Positions 24,114 through 34,712 of a stretch of DNA of 64,000 nucleotides are shown piece by piece. Below the pieces are notes generated by a model. The model was given only the letters and a program-made list of their open reading frames with translations. It had not been told where the DNA came from and searched no databases. The stretch spans positions 5,704,001 to 5,768,000 of the forward strand of contig OX637295.1 of NCBI GenBank assembly GCA_951799445.1, given 5' to 3'. Made by a program: the position numbers and the translations under genes. How positions within the stretch are numbered: the stretch's first letter is position 1; every line of letters begins with the position of its first letter. Origin of the DNA: Pseudisothecium myosuroides (lineage: Eukaryota; Streptophyta; Bryopsida; Hypnales; Lembophyllaceae).

Positions 24114-25436
24114 TCAGGTCCAGGATTTGTCCGTCGCCAAAATGCAGGAATTCTCGACAACGAAATGAGCGACTCAAAGTGATCGTTGGAAAAAAAAAAT
24201 ACGAATCAGTTGCAATTGGCACGAGTAATAAGAGAAACTGCAGAGGCTCAAAGGATTCGGCCGTTCATCACAGGAAACAGGAAGCACATGACGGCGGAAT
24301 CACAGGAAGTGGCATTGCCACAACAAAGGTGTGATGAATTAGGGTTTCCATAGCCGATCACATTAGTCAGTTACTACTTGCGAGAGACAGTTATGTTGTG
24401 AACCTTCACATGCAATGCTCAATAAAAACCGCTCAAGGCTCACCGGTGGGCTTGGAAAACAAATGTGGCTAAAATTAACTTACCAAATTTTTACCAAAGT
24501 ACCAAAGTAGTTTTTTGTTGGCTTGAATTCCTTCTTTTTGGCTAATTTTCTTACCTTTTTTTTTACACAATGAAAATAATTTGAAATTAATTTTCTCTAC
24601 ATTTAAAACCAAAATATTTAAGAGCTTTTTTTGGCTTGAATAATTCAAAGTGCCCATTTTTGTACTATTTTGATTGTGGAACATTTTAGGAGATTAAAAA
24701 ATTTTCTTAGTGCATATCCCAAATATGATAGTTTGCGTGAGGGGTGGAAATTTAGAAAACTTGATTTTCTCCCTTCTTTGTAGAGAGACTCTAGTAGATG
24801 GCTCCATTGAAAAAAAAGGAAAACTCGATTTTATAAAATTCTAACCTTGATGCCCCTAATCAAAGATTATTATTGGTAGTTCAAGGGAAAAAAAAAATAC
24901 AAAACTTGTATACAAAGCTTGCTTAAGCGCAATTCATGAAGTTTGGAAGCTTTTATTAAAAAAAAATATTGTGTATATAATAAAAAATTTAAGAGAAACT
25001 TCAAAAAATTAATGTTTTTTATTAAAATTCAAATTCAAAACATTTATCAATTTTCTCCCTAAGATATTGAATTAAAAATTATCAAAATTCAAACAATTAA
25101 ACCAATTATTGAACCATGCATATGTAAGGGCAAAAATACCATGAGTTTGCATTGAACACGATGCAAAAAAATTTAACTCAAAAAGTCTAAATACTTTTTA
25201 CTAGATAAAGCCCATTCAAATCCACATGGCGGCTTCAAGGTCGCCAAGGCATATTTCCTCTCATTGTCGTTTCCTCTCATAGTCGGTGACGGAGTTCTCT
25301 CTTCATTAGAATGCGTCGTCGTCTTATTGCCGCGAGCCTCGGGTAGTGTCAGAGAATGTGATCCGGTGTCGCAATTGCAGAATTTGCGCATGAGCTTCAA
25401 ATATCAGAAACTTCAAGCTTCAAATTGCGTAAAATT
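24114..25436. other. Intergenic; AT-rich, then promoter of the auxin-conjugate hydrolase
   Basis: 24114-24450 is probably the promoter and leader of gene B. 24470-25170 is very AT-rich with A and T runs and no frame. 25200-25436 rises in GC and likely holds the promoter and leader of the downstream gene. No RNA gene seen. Confidence 0.4.
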
Positions 25437-28400
25437 ATGGCGCAAGTGCACCTTTTGAGTCTCACTGCGGTGTTATTACTCGCACCATTCGCCGTATGGG
25501 CGGGCACGGAGACATTCGATGAATTGCAACAACCCCCGATTTCCAGCTTCGGTGTCGCAACAGCAGGAGGAGAGAGACGAGGAATTGGAGAGGCAGGTTG
25601 GTTAGCAGGGGCGCGCGAGACAGACGTCGTGGAATGGATGACGAGCTTGCGACGCCGCATCCACTCCCACCCGGAATTGGCCTTCGAAGAGCATGAAACG
25701 AGCCGGGCGGTGCGGGAGGAGCTAGAGAATTTGGGTGTGGAGTATCGGTTTCCCGTGGCAGGCACAGGTGTGGTTGCTACCATTGTTGGTGACGGTGCGG
25801 GTCCGGTTGTGGCCTTGCGGGCTGACATGGATGCTCTTCCTATCCAGGTATTGTTGGATCCAATTCTCACGGTGAAGCTGAATTTGAATTTTTCGTGCCG
25901 GATGCTTCTTGTGTTAGTTCTGTCCGATTAAAGCTGAAGTAGTGTGTATTTGTGGATTCACGAGCTTGAATGTGTGTCTCTCGGTGAGAATTTAGGGTTT
26001 AGGGTTGCGGTCATCAAGAATTGGTGTTCTTTCAGGAGATTCATGCTTGAAAGAGGTCTGAATCAAGGTAGAGAATGTGTTTTGGTATACGAGAGTGAAT
26101 CTGAATTTGTCGTGCCCGCTGCTTCTTGAATTGTTCCGTCTGTGATTGAAGCTGAAGGAGTGTGGATTTGTGGGTTCACGAGCTTGAGCGTGTTCGAGGT
26201 GAGATTTTAGGGTTTAGGCTTGCGGTCATCAAGAATTGGTGTTTCTTTAGGAGATTCAATCTGAATGAGGTCTGAATTAAAGGAGAGGGTGCTGTTACCG
26301 TCACTTATGCAAGAATGACAGTTTTTTCTTGCTCAATTTTTTGAGGATTGAATTGCTTTTCGACGGCTAGACGGGATGATGATGAATGCATTTTTTCAAA
26401 TATTTGTTGGACCCTTAGAGAATTGATTATGATTTTTTGAAGTGAAAAGTAAGTTACTCTGTATTCCTCTTCATGAAAACAAGCCTCCATGTTCATAGAA
26501 TGTTTCCCAAAACTCCTGACAATCAAAACAAAATTTATGATCAACATCTAATAATTCTTGGTAGCTCATGAGACTCTACCATAATTTAAATTAGCATCCG
26601 TTCACCTACTTTCAACTCCATGCTTGTGTTTGAATGAGTCTCCTCATCATGGAGTGACCATTTTAAAATTATCAATTTGAAATTTACTTCTTTTTTTAGA
26701 GATGGTTTCAAGGACACTAACATTTTTGGAGCCCTCTTTGCAGGAAGAGGTCGAGTGGGAGCACAAGAGCAAAGTGACTGGGAAGATGCATGCGTGTGGT
26801 CATGATGCACATGTAGCCATGCTTCTTGGAGCCGCTCGCCTACTCCAAAAGCATCGCAGCACCTTACCAGTGAGTTCTTTACCCCCAATTGTCTATTTAG
26901 CTAGAGGTTACTCTTTTTGTCTATTTCAGCATTTTATCCTATTTATAGATTGTATTTTCATTGGGAGATCACTCAAATTGAGCTCATTGGAGATATCACC
27001 ATGGATACTTAAGGGCCAACTCTCTTGGGATCAGATTTTTCTTACTATGATTTCTTATGAAATCATTTAAAAGGGGGAGGTTTGTAGACCACTGCTGAAG
27101 GGACAATAGATAATCCCGTTTCCATTCAAGATCAGTAGCCATTGGCCAAGTTGGCCATAATAACTTGCTAATTGAAGACCAACCAAGTGTTTTTGAAGAG
27201 ATGAGGTGTTGATGGATCAATGTCGGAGATGGAATGAGGTGCTCTAACGGTTTAAGTGTCCTCTACCTTTTTTTCTCTCAAATTGGTGTGTACGGCATTG
27301 TTGCTGTGTGTTTTATGTTCATAAATTGATTTTTTTTGGCATGGCGGCCGACAGGGTTCCGTAATGCTAATCTTCCAGCCGGGTGAGGAGGGTCCCGCTG
27401 GGGCCAAGCGCATGGTGGAGGAAGGCGCTCTTGGACATGCCAGCGCCATCTTCGGCATCCATGTGAGCGCCACTCTCTCTGTGGGCACCGTGGGTGATAC
27501 GCCTGGTGCTTTGATGGCGGCCTGTGGATTCTTCAAGATACTCATTCAAGGGCAAGGTGGGCATGCGGCAGCGCCTCACACTACTAGGGACCCTATTGTG
27601 GCCGGCGCTGCTATAGTTCAGAGTTTACAACAAATAGTATCTCGTGGAGCCGATCCTCTTGATTCGCAGGTCTGATGCCCCATTTTCTCCTAAAGAATTT
27701 TTGACTTTTCATTTTACTGTATTGATTTTCTTGACAATAGTTTGAAACTCTTTTGACTGGTATGTTTTCAGGTGGTGACAGTGGCCGCATTCAAGGGCGG
27801 GGATGGATTCAATGTGATACCTGAGATAGTGACACTAGGTGGTACATTCCGAGCATTGTCACCTGAGAGCTTCAAAATCCTAAAGAGGCGCATTCAGGAG
27901 GTTTGTAACCCTCTTTGCCTTCCTTTTTATGTCTTATCTTCTAACCCCTATGTGCCCAATCTCAAAAGAGAATGTCCATTTTGGGAGCTCATCTTAAATC
28001 TCTTAACTAATTTCTAATTTCCTATCTTTCAAAATACTCGGCATGATTTCTTCTTTCTATTAGAGGCAGTGCAATTCACGATTCAGTACTTGACTTTGCC
28101 ATTTCTCTCCAAATCTAGCTTTGTGTGATTTTGAACACTAGAAATCTGTCTCAAAGTTCTAGGCCCCTTGAAAACTTGAGTGGCGTTGCCTAAATTGTCT
28201 CCATTCTTAAAGCACAAGTCTTGAACTCTTGAACTCTGACACCCCCTGTTGGTCCATTTTGTTACCTACCTTGGAGCTTGCTAAATGATATGTTTTTATT
28301 CGTATGCGACCAGAAGTGGTGTTTGTTGCCCATTTGGGTTAACCGTGTCAAGATTCAACATAGACTTAATTTAAATAAATCTCTAATGTCCACGTTGAAT

Positions 28401-28797
28401 CAAGCAGGTTGCAGAGGGACAAGCAGCCGTGTATAGATGTAAAGCCACCGTTGATTTCCTGGAGAAAGAAAGACCTTTCTACCCCGTGACAGCAAGTACA
28501 GACGCAGAATACGAAATTATGCGTGATGTGGCCGTGAAGCTACTGGGTGAGAAGAATGTGGAGACAGAGGTACCTATGATGGGGGCAGAAGACTTCGCAT
28601 TTTTCTTGGAAAAGATTCCAGGTGCATACATGATGGTTGGCGCCAAGGACACGAAGCTGGATGCATTGGCCTCATCTCATTCTTCCACCTATTGGATAAG
28701 TGAAGAAGTTCTACCATACGGAGCAGCTTTACTTGCAGCTGTTGCAGAAAAGTACCTGCAAAACTCGGCGCTTGCAGCTTCCATTGCTTCAGCGTAG
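25437..28797 (+). CDS. IAA-amino acid hydrolase (ILR1-like, M20 peptidase family)
   Basis: Five exons, 25437-25847, 26744-26869, 27355-27669, 27772-27900 and 28408-28797, encode 456 residues, close to the usual 430-460. The enzyme family cleaves amide conjugates of indole-3-acetic acid (or jasmonate) to free hormone. A signal peptide is visible at 1-22 ([17 protein letters not shown]), so an ER or secreted place is likely; the C-terminus ends SIASA, with no KDEL/HDEL retention signal. Metal ligands of the family are all present: Cys155 and His157 in MHACGHDAH, Glu191 in PGEEGPAGA, His215 in FGIHVS and His418 in SSHSSTYW. The satellite domain follows with [10 protein letters not shown]. Preference among Ala, Leu or other conjugates cannot be read from sequence. 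Intron 1 contains a tandem duplication. Confidence 0.95.
25852..26285 (+). repeat. Tandem duplication inside intron 1 of the hydrolase gene
   Basis: Two units of about 200-215 bases. Landmarks occur in both: GTGAAGCTGAATTTGAATTT or its variant, CGTGCC..CTGCTTCTTG or its variant, TTCACGAGCTTGA near 25957 and 26175, and GCGGTCATCAAGAATTGGTG near 26007 and 26223. Copies differ by scattered substitutions, so the event is not recent. Confidence 0.8.
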
Positions 28798-30546
28798 CTC
28801 AGTTGACAGCATCCTTTATGTGCCGAGGTCGCAGGCAATGACTACTCTGCTGCAATTCAGACAGTTGCCGGATCGTGTTACTAATCAGACAAGAGAAAGA
28901 CTTCATTGTACAGTGCCCTGACTAAAAGATTCGCAGTTCCCTTTGTTTCCATCCTCCCCCTGCCCAATTTCAAAAGTGCTCTTTAGCAATTTGTGTGCAA
29001 TTCTTGCATCATTGCATTCTTATGGGATTCATGTATATCAAATTTCGATTTCAAAAAATCAAAATTTTATTTTTGGTGAATTTTTTACATGATATTACAT
29101 GGTAATCAGTTGAGAGTTGTCAAACTGTCAAAGAAGAATTTTCAAAATTCAATTGTATGTAATGTTGGAATTGTCCATAAGAGCATCTTACATTTTAGAA
29201 ATAATTGCAAGAAAGTTTCAGAACTCACACTATAGAGAGTTCATTGCCAAGGTTCATGTAAAACATGATGTATATTGCCTAAATTTTGTAAAACAAATGT
29301 ATATATATATTGTATAGTATAGTAGAACTTATCTCAGTGTATAGTGCCAAAACTGGTGGTTAGGTATGCGCATGGAAAGGATATACATTTAGAGAGGCTA
29401 GGCTTATTTAAGTCCGTTGAACTACTTTCCTTATTCCAAGTTTGGAGTATTATTATAGGACCAATTTACCTGAAATTGGATCCACCTACTGTTTGCATAT
29501 TTGACAATTGTGCAATAAGAGAAGATGCATTGAAATAAGTTCTAGTATAATTATATTTCAGTAAACTAATCATACCATTTTTCTCCTCTACATAGGTGCA
29601 TATTGTTTTTTTGGGAGATTAACCAAATTAATGATGGTGGTTTTAGGTCAATGGTGCATGAATTTGATGTATTGCCCACTTTATATGCAAATTAGTCTTA
29701 TTAGTGTGTTCAATCTTTTACATAGCCATATAAAATGGGGCTTCTGACAAGAAACTAGAGATACCATACGTTTAGGTCTAATTGAGCATCTATATGTCGA
29801 AATGATTTAATTTTGGCATTTGGACAATTCAATAGCTTGATCAGATTTTCTTGACTTTCGGCACATAGCTCTTCCTAATTTTTCAACACTCCTCATTGTA
29901 ATAATGTTTTTTTTTCTATTCATGTATAAATGTGTTCCATTTTTTAAATTTTCTCAAGAATAGAATTGGGAACAATGAAAGTTTTTAGATTTCCAAAAAT
30001 AATTGTACAATTTTTAATATTTTAGACATCTTCCAATTTTTCCCTAGTTCTTTACGAAATTGACCTATACGTAGGATAGTTGCAAACCAATCTTATTAGA
30101 TTCCTCAATCTTTTACATAGTCATGTAAAATGGGGCTTTTGACATGAAACTAGAGATAAGGTTGGACCACCCATTACCAACTAAGGATGGGTCCTTGACT
30201 TGTAGGGTGCAAACTTTTTTGTAAACCACATCTACAAGATATGCGAGGCTTCAAGAAACAATTGCTAAATGCCAAGTATTACAAAAATACTATTTTGAGA
30301 AGTGTACATGCGAAGTAGTCTCCTCAATGAGTGGAATTGCAGGACTCTAGATGTCAGGTACTAGTTCGAAACACTTTTTGCCTCCCAAAAATCATAGGAG
30401 TTTCAGCTTTGCATATAAAATTCTGAAAATTTGGCAATCACAATATTTTCTACCTCCCTACACGGGAAAAAATTCCATCGCATTCAACTGTTCACCGTCT
30501 GTTCCATAGTTGCTCAAGTGATTAGATATACTTAGGTGGTCTGACC
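28798..30546. other. AT-rich intergenic region with a dispersed direct repeat
   Basis: No gene seen. Two direct repeats of about 90 bases lie near 29680-29770 and 30072-30166, sharing CAATCTTTTACATAG and AAAATGGGGCTT followed by GAAACTAGAGATA. The first bases after 28797 are 3'UTR of the hydrolase gene. Confidence 0.5.
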
Positions 30547-30918
30547 TTAGAGCATCGCCACCCTTGCCCTGGATTGCTCCCTGGCCGCTCAAATCCAGGG
30601 CCCGCGCTTTGAAATTGCCCCCACTCTTGCTCCAAATTCCAAAAGTTAAAGCTCGGCCCCGCTCAAATATGTCATCAATCCACAATCCTCCAGGGCCCGC
30701 TCTCCTTCTCTCCAAGCTTGGATTCTCCTTGTCTGACAATGTTTTTTTTCTCCTTTTAGAAAAGTTGGAGCACTATAGCAATTCCCACCAATGAGAATGC
30801 AAAATTATTGGAGATATGGAGAGCAAGGGTGGGGAAGGTGGAGCCCGGAAGGAGAATGGAGCCCGCAACAAGCCATACTGCGAGGCTAGTATTCAGAGCA
30901 AGGGTGGCGATGCTCTTA
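30547..30918. mobile_element. Tourist-like MITE with TTA target-site duplication
   Basis: The body runs 30550-30915 (366 bases). Its terminal inverted repeats are GAGCATCGCCACCCTTGC at the left and its exact complement at the right. Direct TTA copies flank it (30547-30549 and 30916-30918), the signature of PIF/Harbinger-type elements. It is GC-richer than its surroundings and has no transposase frame; a 93-codon minus-strand frame inside shows no motif. Confidence 0.9.
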
Positions 30919-30974
30919 GTGCATTTGGAGCTATTTCTTTGATGTGACTCCCAACTCCCAAGTGACACAACAAT

Positions 30975-31206
30975 GTTTAACCCTTGAACGTCGACGCAAC
31001 CATTCTATGACCGATGGATGATAGAGAATCAAACTGCATAGGACAGAAATGCAACTATTCATCCTCCAAATTTTGTGGGAAAAGGGAAGATCCTCTACAA
31101 TAGTTTGACTTCCAATTAGTACTTCTGCATTATTTTAATCCAACAATTCACACGGTGACAAAATAGATGATTTCCACGGTTATGGGCCCGTCGTTTAAGG
31201 GTTAAC
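30975..31206. mobile_element. MITE, family F2 copy 1 (GTTAACCCTTGAA termini)
   Basis: Left end GTTTAACCCTTGAACG and right end CGTTTAAGGGTTAAC form terminal inverted repeats. Inverted relative to this copy, related units occur at 61716-61946 (both ends kept) and about 41617-41830 (right end lost). Internal shared landmarks include AGATTCTCTGTCAT and AAATCATCC on the opposite strand. No coding capacity. Confidence 0.75.
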
Positions 31207-32938
31207 AACAGTTCGATGTGCAGTACTCCGTGAAAATCGCCTTGTTAAGTCCTTGTCATTACTGGAGCAGTCCCGTAACCTTCTAAAGCAGTGTTACGCA
31301 GTGTCATTATGAACGCCTTCCGTTCCCGAGCATGTGCTGTTTTAGCCCCAAGAATCTAGGATGGAAGAAACGGAGGAACCATCGGTGAACTCCCTCTCAG
31401 GCAACCTGTGGCCACCAACGCCTCCTCATCTTTCAAGTGGAGTGGAACATCCGCTTTCCCAGATTCTTTGATTCTCGTCAGGGACTTTTCAGATCTTTCC
31501 CAATTCATTGTCATTCAGTTGTTGAAGAAAGACATGACATGCATCGACTAGATACACTGATTTGATTGATGGAGCCCAGTGCCTGATGTCGAGGTGTTAA
31601 GTTCACAGTGCAGCCAGTTCTCTCGAGTGCCAGTAACATGAGTGGCAGTAACATGGGAATCCACAAGTCGTAGATATTTTAGGATAAAAACTCATTTTTT
31701 TTCTTCTTGGAACACATGGACAATTTCCATTGCAGGGGAATAAAAACTCATTTTCGTCCACACTGCTGTACTGTACTCTGTGTCGTTGCTGCAGTATAAT
31801 AAAATCAAAATAGAAGTAATTTTCTAATTTTTTCATTCATATAAAACTTTGAAGTTCAATATCTTTTTTGTCGTGAGTTGGGAACGTCACAAAACAAAGT
31901 CTGTGCACCCCTCTTCACAAAGAGCTTTTCAATGGTACTAAGAACACGACTTGGGGACACACAGTTCCGGAGATTGTACCATAACAAACAAACAAATAAA
32001 ACAAAACAAACAACCTCAATTAAGGTATAGATATTGTCTTATACTTCATGCATATTTTATAAATTTTATTTGGCTTTTAGTGTCAAAGTTAAGATATGAT
32101 TTTTTGGATCAAACAAGATATTTTGATACAAATCTATATTTGAATTCCACATTCTAGCTGGATTTTGCCATCGAAAATAACATCAATCAAGCCAAATACA
32201 AGCATGTGTGCAAATTCTTAACATGAATTTGATCTTTTAGGCGGTACATTAACACAAAGAACGACATCTTTGAGATTGAGTTATAAAATAAATTAGCTAT
32301 TAAGGAAGATCGAGATAAAAGAGAGAGGTACTAAGTCTATGTAATGGAAAAAACATATTACACCGTATAAAATAATGGTGTAAAATATGCAAAATATTGC
32401 AGAAAAGTCATGTAAAAGTATGTGAAATATTCTAATTTATGCAATTCAATGAATTTTATTTCTCTTCAATACAAATCCTAGGATGTAAGCAAGACAGTCG
32501 GATTAATTATCCAATCTTGATTATCCATACTTCACTCATCCACAATATTACCTAAAAATACAGCAAACTTCATCCAAAGATTGGCAAATCTACAAACAAT
32601 TTTAGCAATAAAATCCATTTTCTTTCTCTTTATTCTAGTAGAATGGGAACCAACTCAAAAATCATGCAAGATTTTTTCAATAACTTGCCAACAAAATTTT
32701 ATGTCATGCAACGGTATGAAACCTTTGAATTAAATCATTATTTATAATTTAAAAAATCCAATTTATGCTTAAACATCATAGAAGGACCAATGCATAATAT
32801 ATGTATAGGCATGTATAGAACTGCCACTTTCAAGCAGCATAGGTCCCATTAAGAAAAAAATTTATCACGCTCTTATAATTAGCAAGTGAAAAGGAGATTT
32901 CCACACACTACAGAATGTATCCTTTGGAGACTTGACTT
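31207..32938. other. Intergenic, no recognised gene
   Basis: 31300-31560 is of mixed composition with no convincing frame; 31850-32930 is AT-rich. Nothing further seen. Confidence 0.4.
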
Positions 32939-33029
32939 ACACAAAAATTCTTGTGGTGCAGATCTGTACAGATAGATGATCAGTAACTGATCATCTCTCT
33001 GTACAGATCTGCACCACACAAATTTTGTG
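32939..33029. repeat. Near-perfect 91-bp palindrome
   Basis: Left arm 32939-32984 and right arm 32985-33029 pair over about 42-44 bases with almost no loop. The core GTGCAGATCTGTACAGA is exactly mirrored as TCTGTACAGATCTGCAC. Mismatches are few, chiefly an AGAT/AGAG difference and a two-base indel near TTGTG. As RNA it would fold as one long hairpin of pre-miRNA size, but a small foldback element is an equal reading. Confidence 0.85.
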
Positions 33030-33880
33030 CTCTCCTGATCAACATGCAACCTTTGTCTAAATTTTGAGTTGGTGGCAATTCCAGGTGTCCCTACTCATGC
33101 AAATGGGTAGGGTGAAAAATTTCAAAAGTTAGCAGCGATCATGGTGTTTCAAAAGTTAGCAGCAAATCTGAGTTAGCGTTGTCAATGCTCAAATGAATTA
33201 GTGTGGCAATTTTGCGTTAGTAGTGTGATCATGGGTCTCACTTCTCAAATACTGTATATAGGGCGGCAGTCTTGGGTTAAGTTATTAGCGACTATGCTTG
33301 TCCCTACTCGAATAGAAACTTTCCAATCAAGCAAGCAAATCTTTCAACATCACAGATCGTGGGGACAGTACTTCGGAATACCTGAAACAGTAATTCCTGA
33401 GAAGAAACAAGATCTAGTCAACCCTGTCGAACATCCTCGATCTAGCTTCCAATCTATATTCTTCCTGGAGAGAATTGGGAGTACCCCGGTACATAGTACG
33501 AAAGCACATAAAAAGACTTACTTGTCCTCCTCGCCATGTGCATTCCAGACATCATCGGTACCTACAAACTGTTTTTCAAATGGGAGCTGTATAAATTCAT
33601 ACAATCTCCCACAATCTGGTAATTTTCTTCAGATTTCATTAATGTCGTGGACAATACCCAAGGCCGACAAGTCGGTGCTTCATTTTACGTGAATCATTCA
33701 AAATGATCAGATTCGGCGAAACTTCGAAATCAATATAAATAATATACCAATCAATTGAAATGTACGCTTTCGCAATCATTGACAGAAAAAATAGAGTAAC
33801 CTGTCATTTCACACAGTTTGACACAATCACTCAAAACGAAATGCAAAGTTTTGAGTTCCTGACCCCCGAAGTGACGGCAA
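33030..33880. other. Intergenic with one exon-like stretch on the minus strand
   Basis: On the minus strand 33521-33587 or so reads LPFEKQFVGTDDVWNAHGEE, bounded by a TATACAG acceptor and a GTAAGT donor. I do not recognise the peptide and could not join it to other exons. A plus-strand frame at 33201-33692 is probably chance. Confidence 0.3.
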
Positions 33881-34712
33881 ATCAAATTCTAGATTTAGGC
33901 ACAAGGGTGACGAAACAAGACGAAGACGAGTTTTAAGTGCAAGAAAAAAATGAGGTAAAGATAAGTTAGAGCGCCAGGTCAAGCTGACAGAGTCCAACAA
34001 CCAACAAGTACACCTATTTCACATGACCTGCAACATGGCAATCTACAAAATCTCCTGCACTTTCTTAGTCACACTATATCATACTTGTCACCCACTCAAC
34101 CTAGCTCATAGTTGTCATCCCGGTAGTCATACAGTATGTCGGAGTGTTCAGGAAATCGTGTGCTTCTGGTTCAATTGCAAACGAAAACAATGCAGCAGTA
34201 TGTACACAAAAACACCGACAAAAAATGGTCACCACATTCACAGATACTGCTTCTAGATGCAGTCTCCCCAATTACATTCAAACTCGATAGATTAAAATTC
34301 TAGACTTTGGCCACAAGGGTGACGAAACAAGCCGAAGAAGAGTTTTTATGTTGCAAGAAAAAATGAGGTACGGAAGAGTTAGCGCGCCGCGTCAAGCTGG
34401 CAGGCTACGAGTCCAACAAACAACAAGTACACTCGAACCTCTTTCACATGACCTCAAACAAGATGGTCTACAAAATCTCCTGCACACTATATAACACGCT
34501 TGTCACCCATTCAACCTATCTCATAGTTTCGAAGACCGTCATCCCGGCAGTCACATGAAAGAGGTCAGAGTGTACAGGAAATCGCCTGTTGGTTCAATTG
34601 CCAAACGAAAAAAATGCAGCGGTATGTACACAAAAACACCGACAAAATTGGTCCCCACATTCACAGATTCGGGTTCTCGATGGTTCTAGATGCAGGCTCC
34701 CCAAGTGCATTC
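33881..34712. repeat. Tandem duplication of the 3' end of the B3 gene
   Basis: Units at about 33881-34290 and 34300-34712 share GGGTGACGAAACAAG, CACAAAAACACCGACAAAA, ACAAAATCTCCTGCAC and the stop-codon context of the B3 gene (CTAGATGCAG.CTCCCCAA). Only the second unit is joined to coding sequence; the outer unit is a non-functional extra copy of the last codons plus 3'UTR. Confidence 0.85.

Noticed and set aside
33201..33692. 163-codon plus-strand frame
   Set aside because: Starts at TTG or internal codons, has no motif, and composition is that of spacer.
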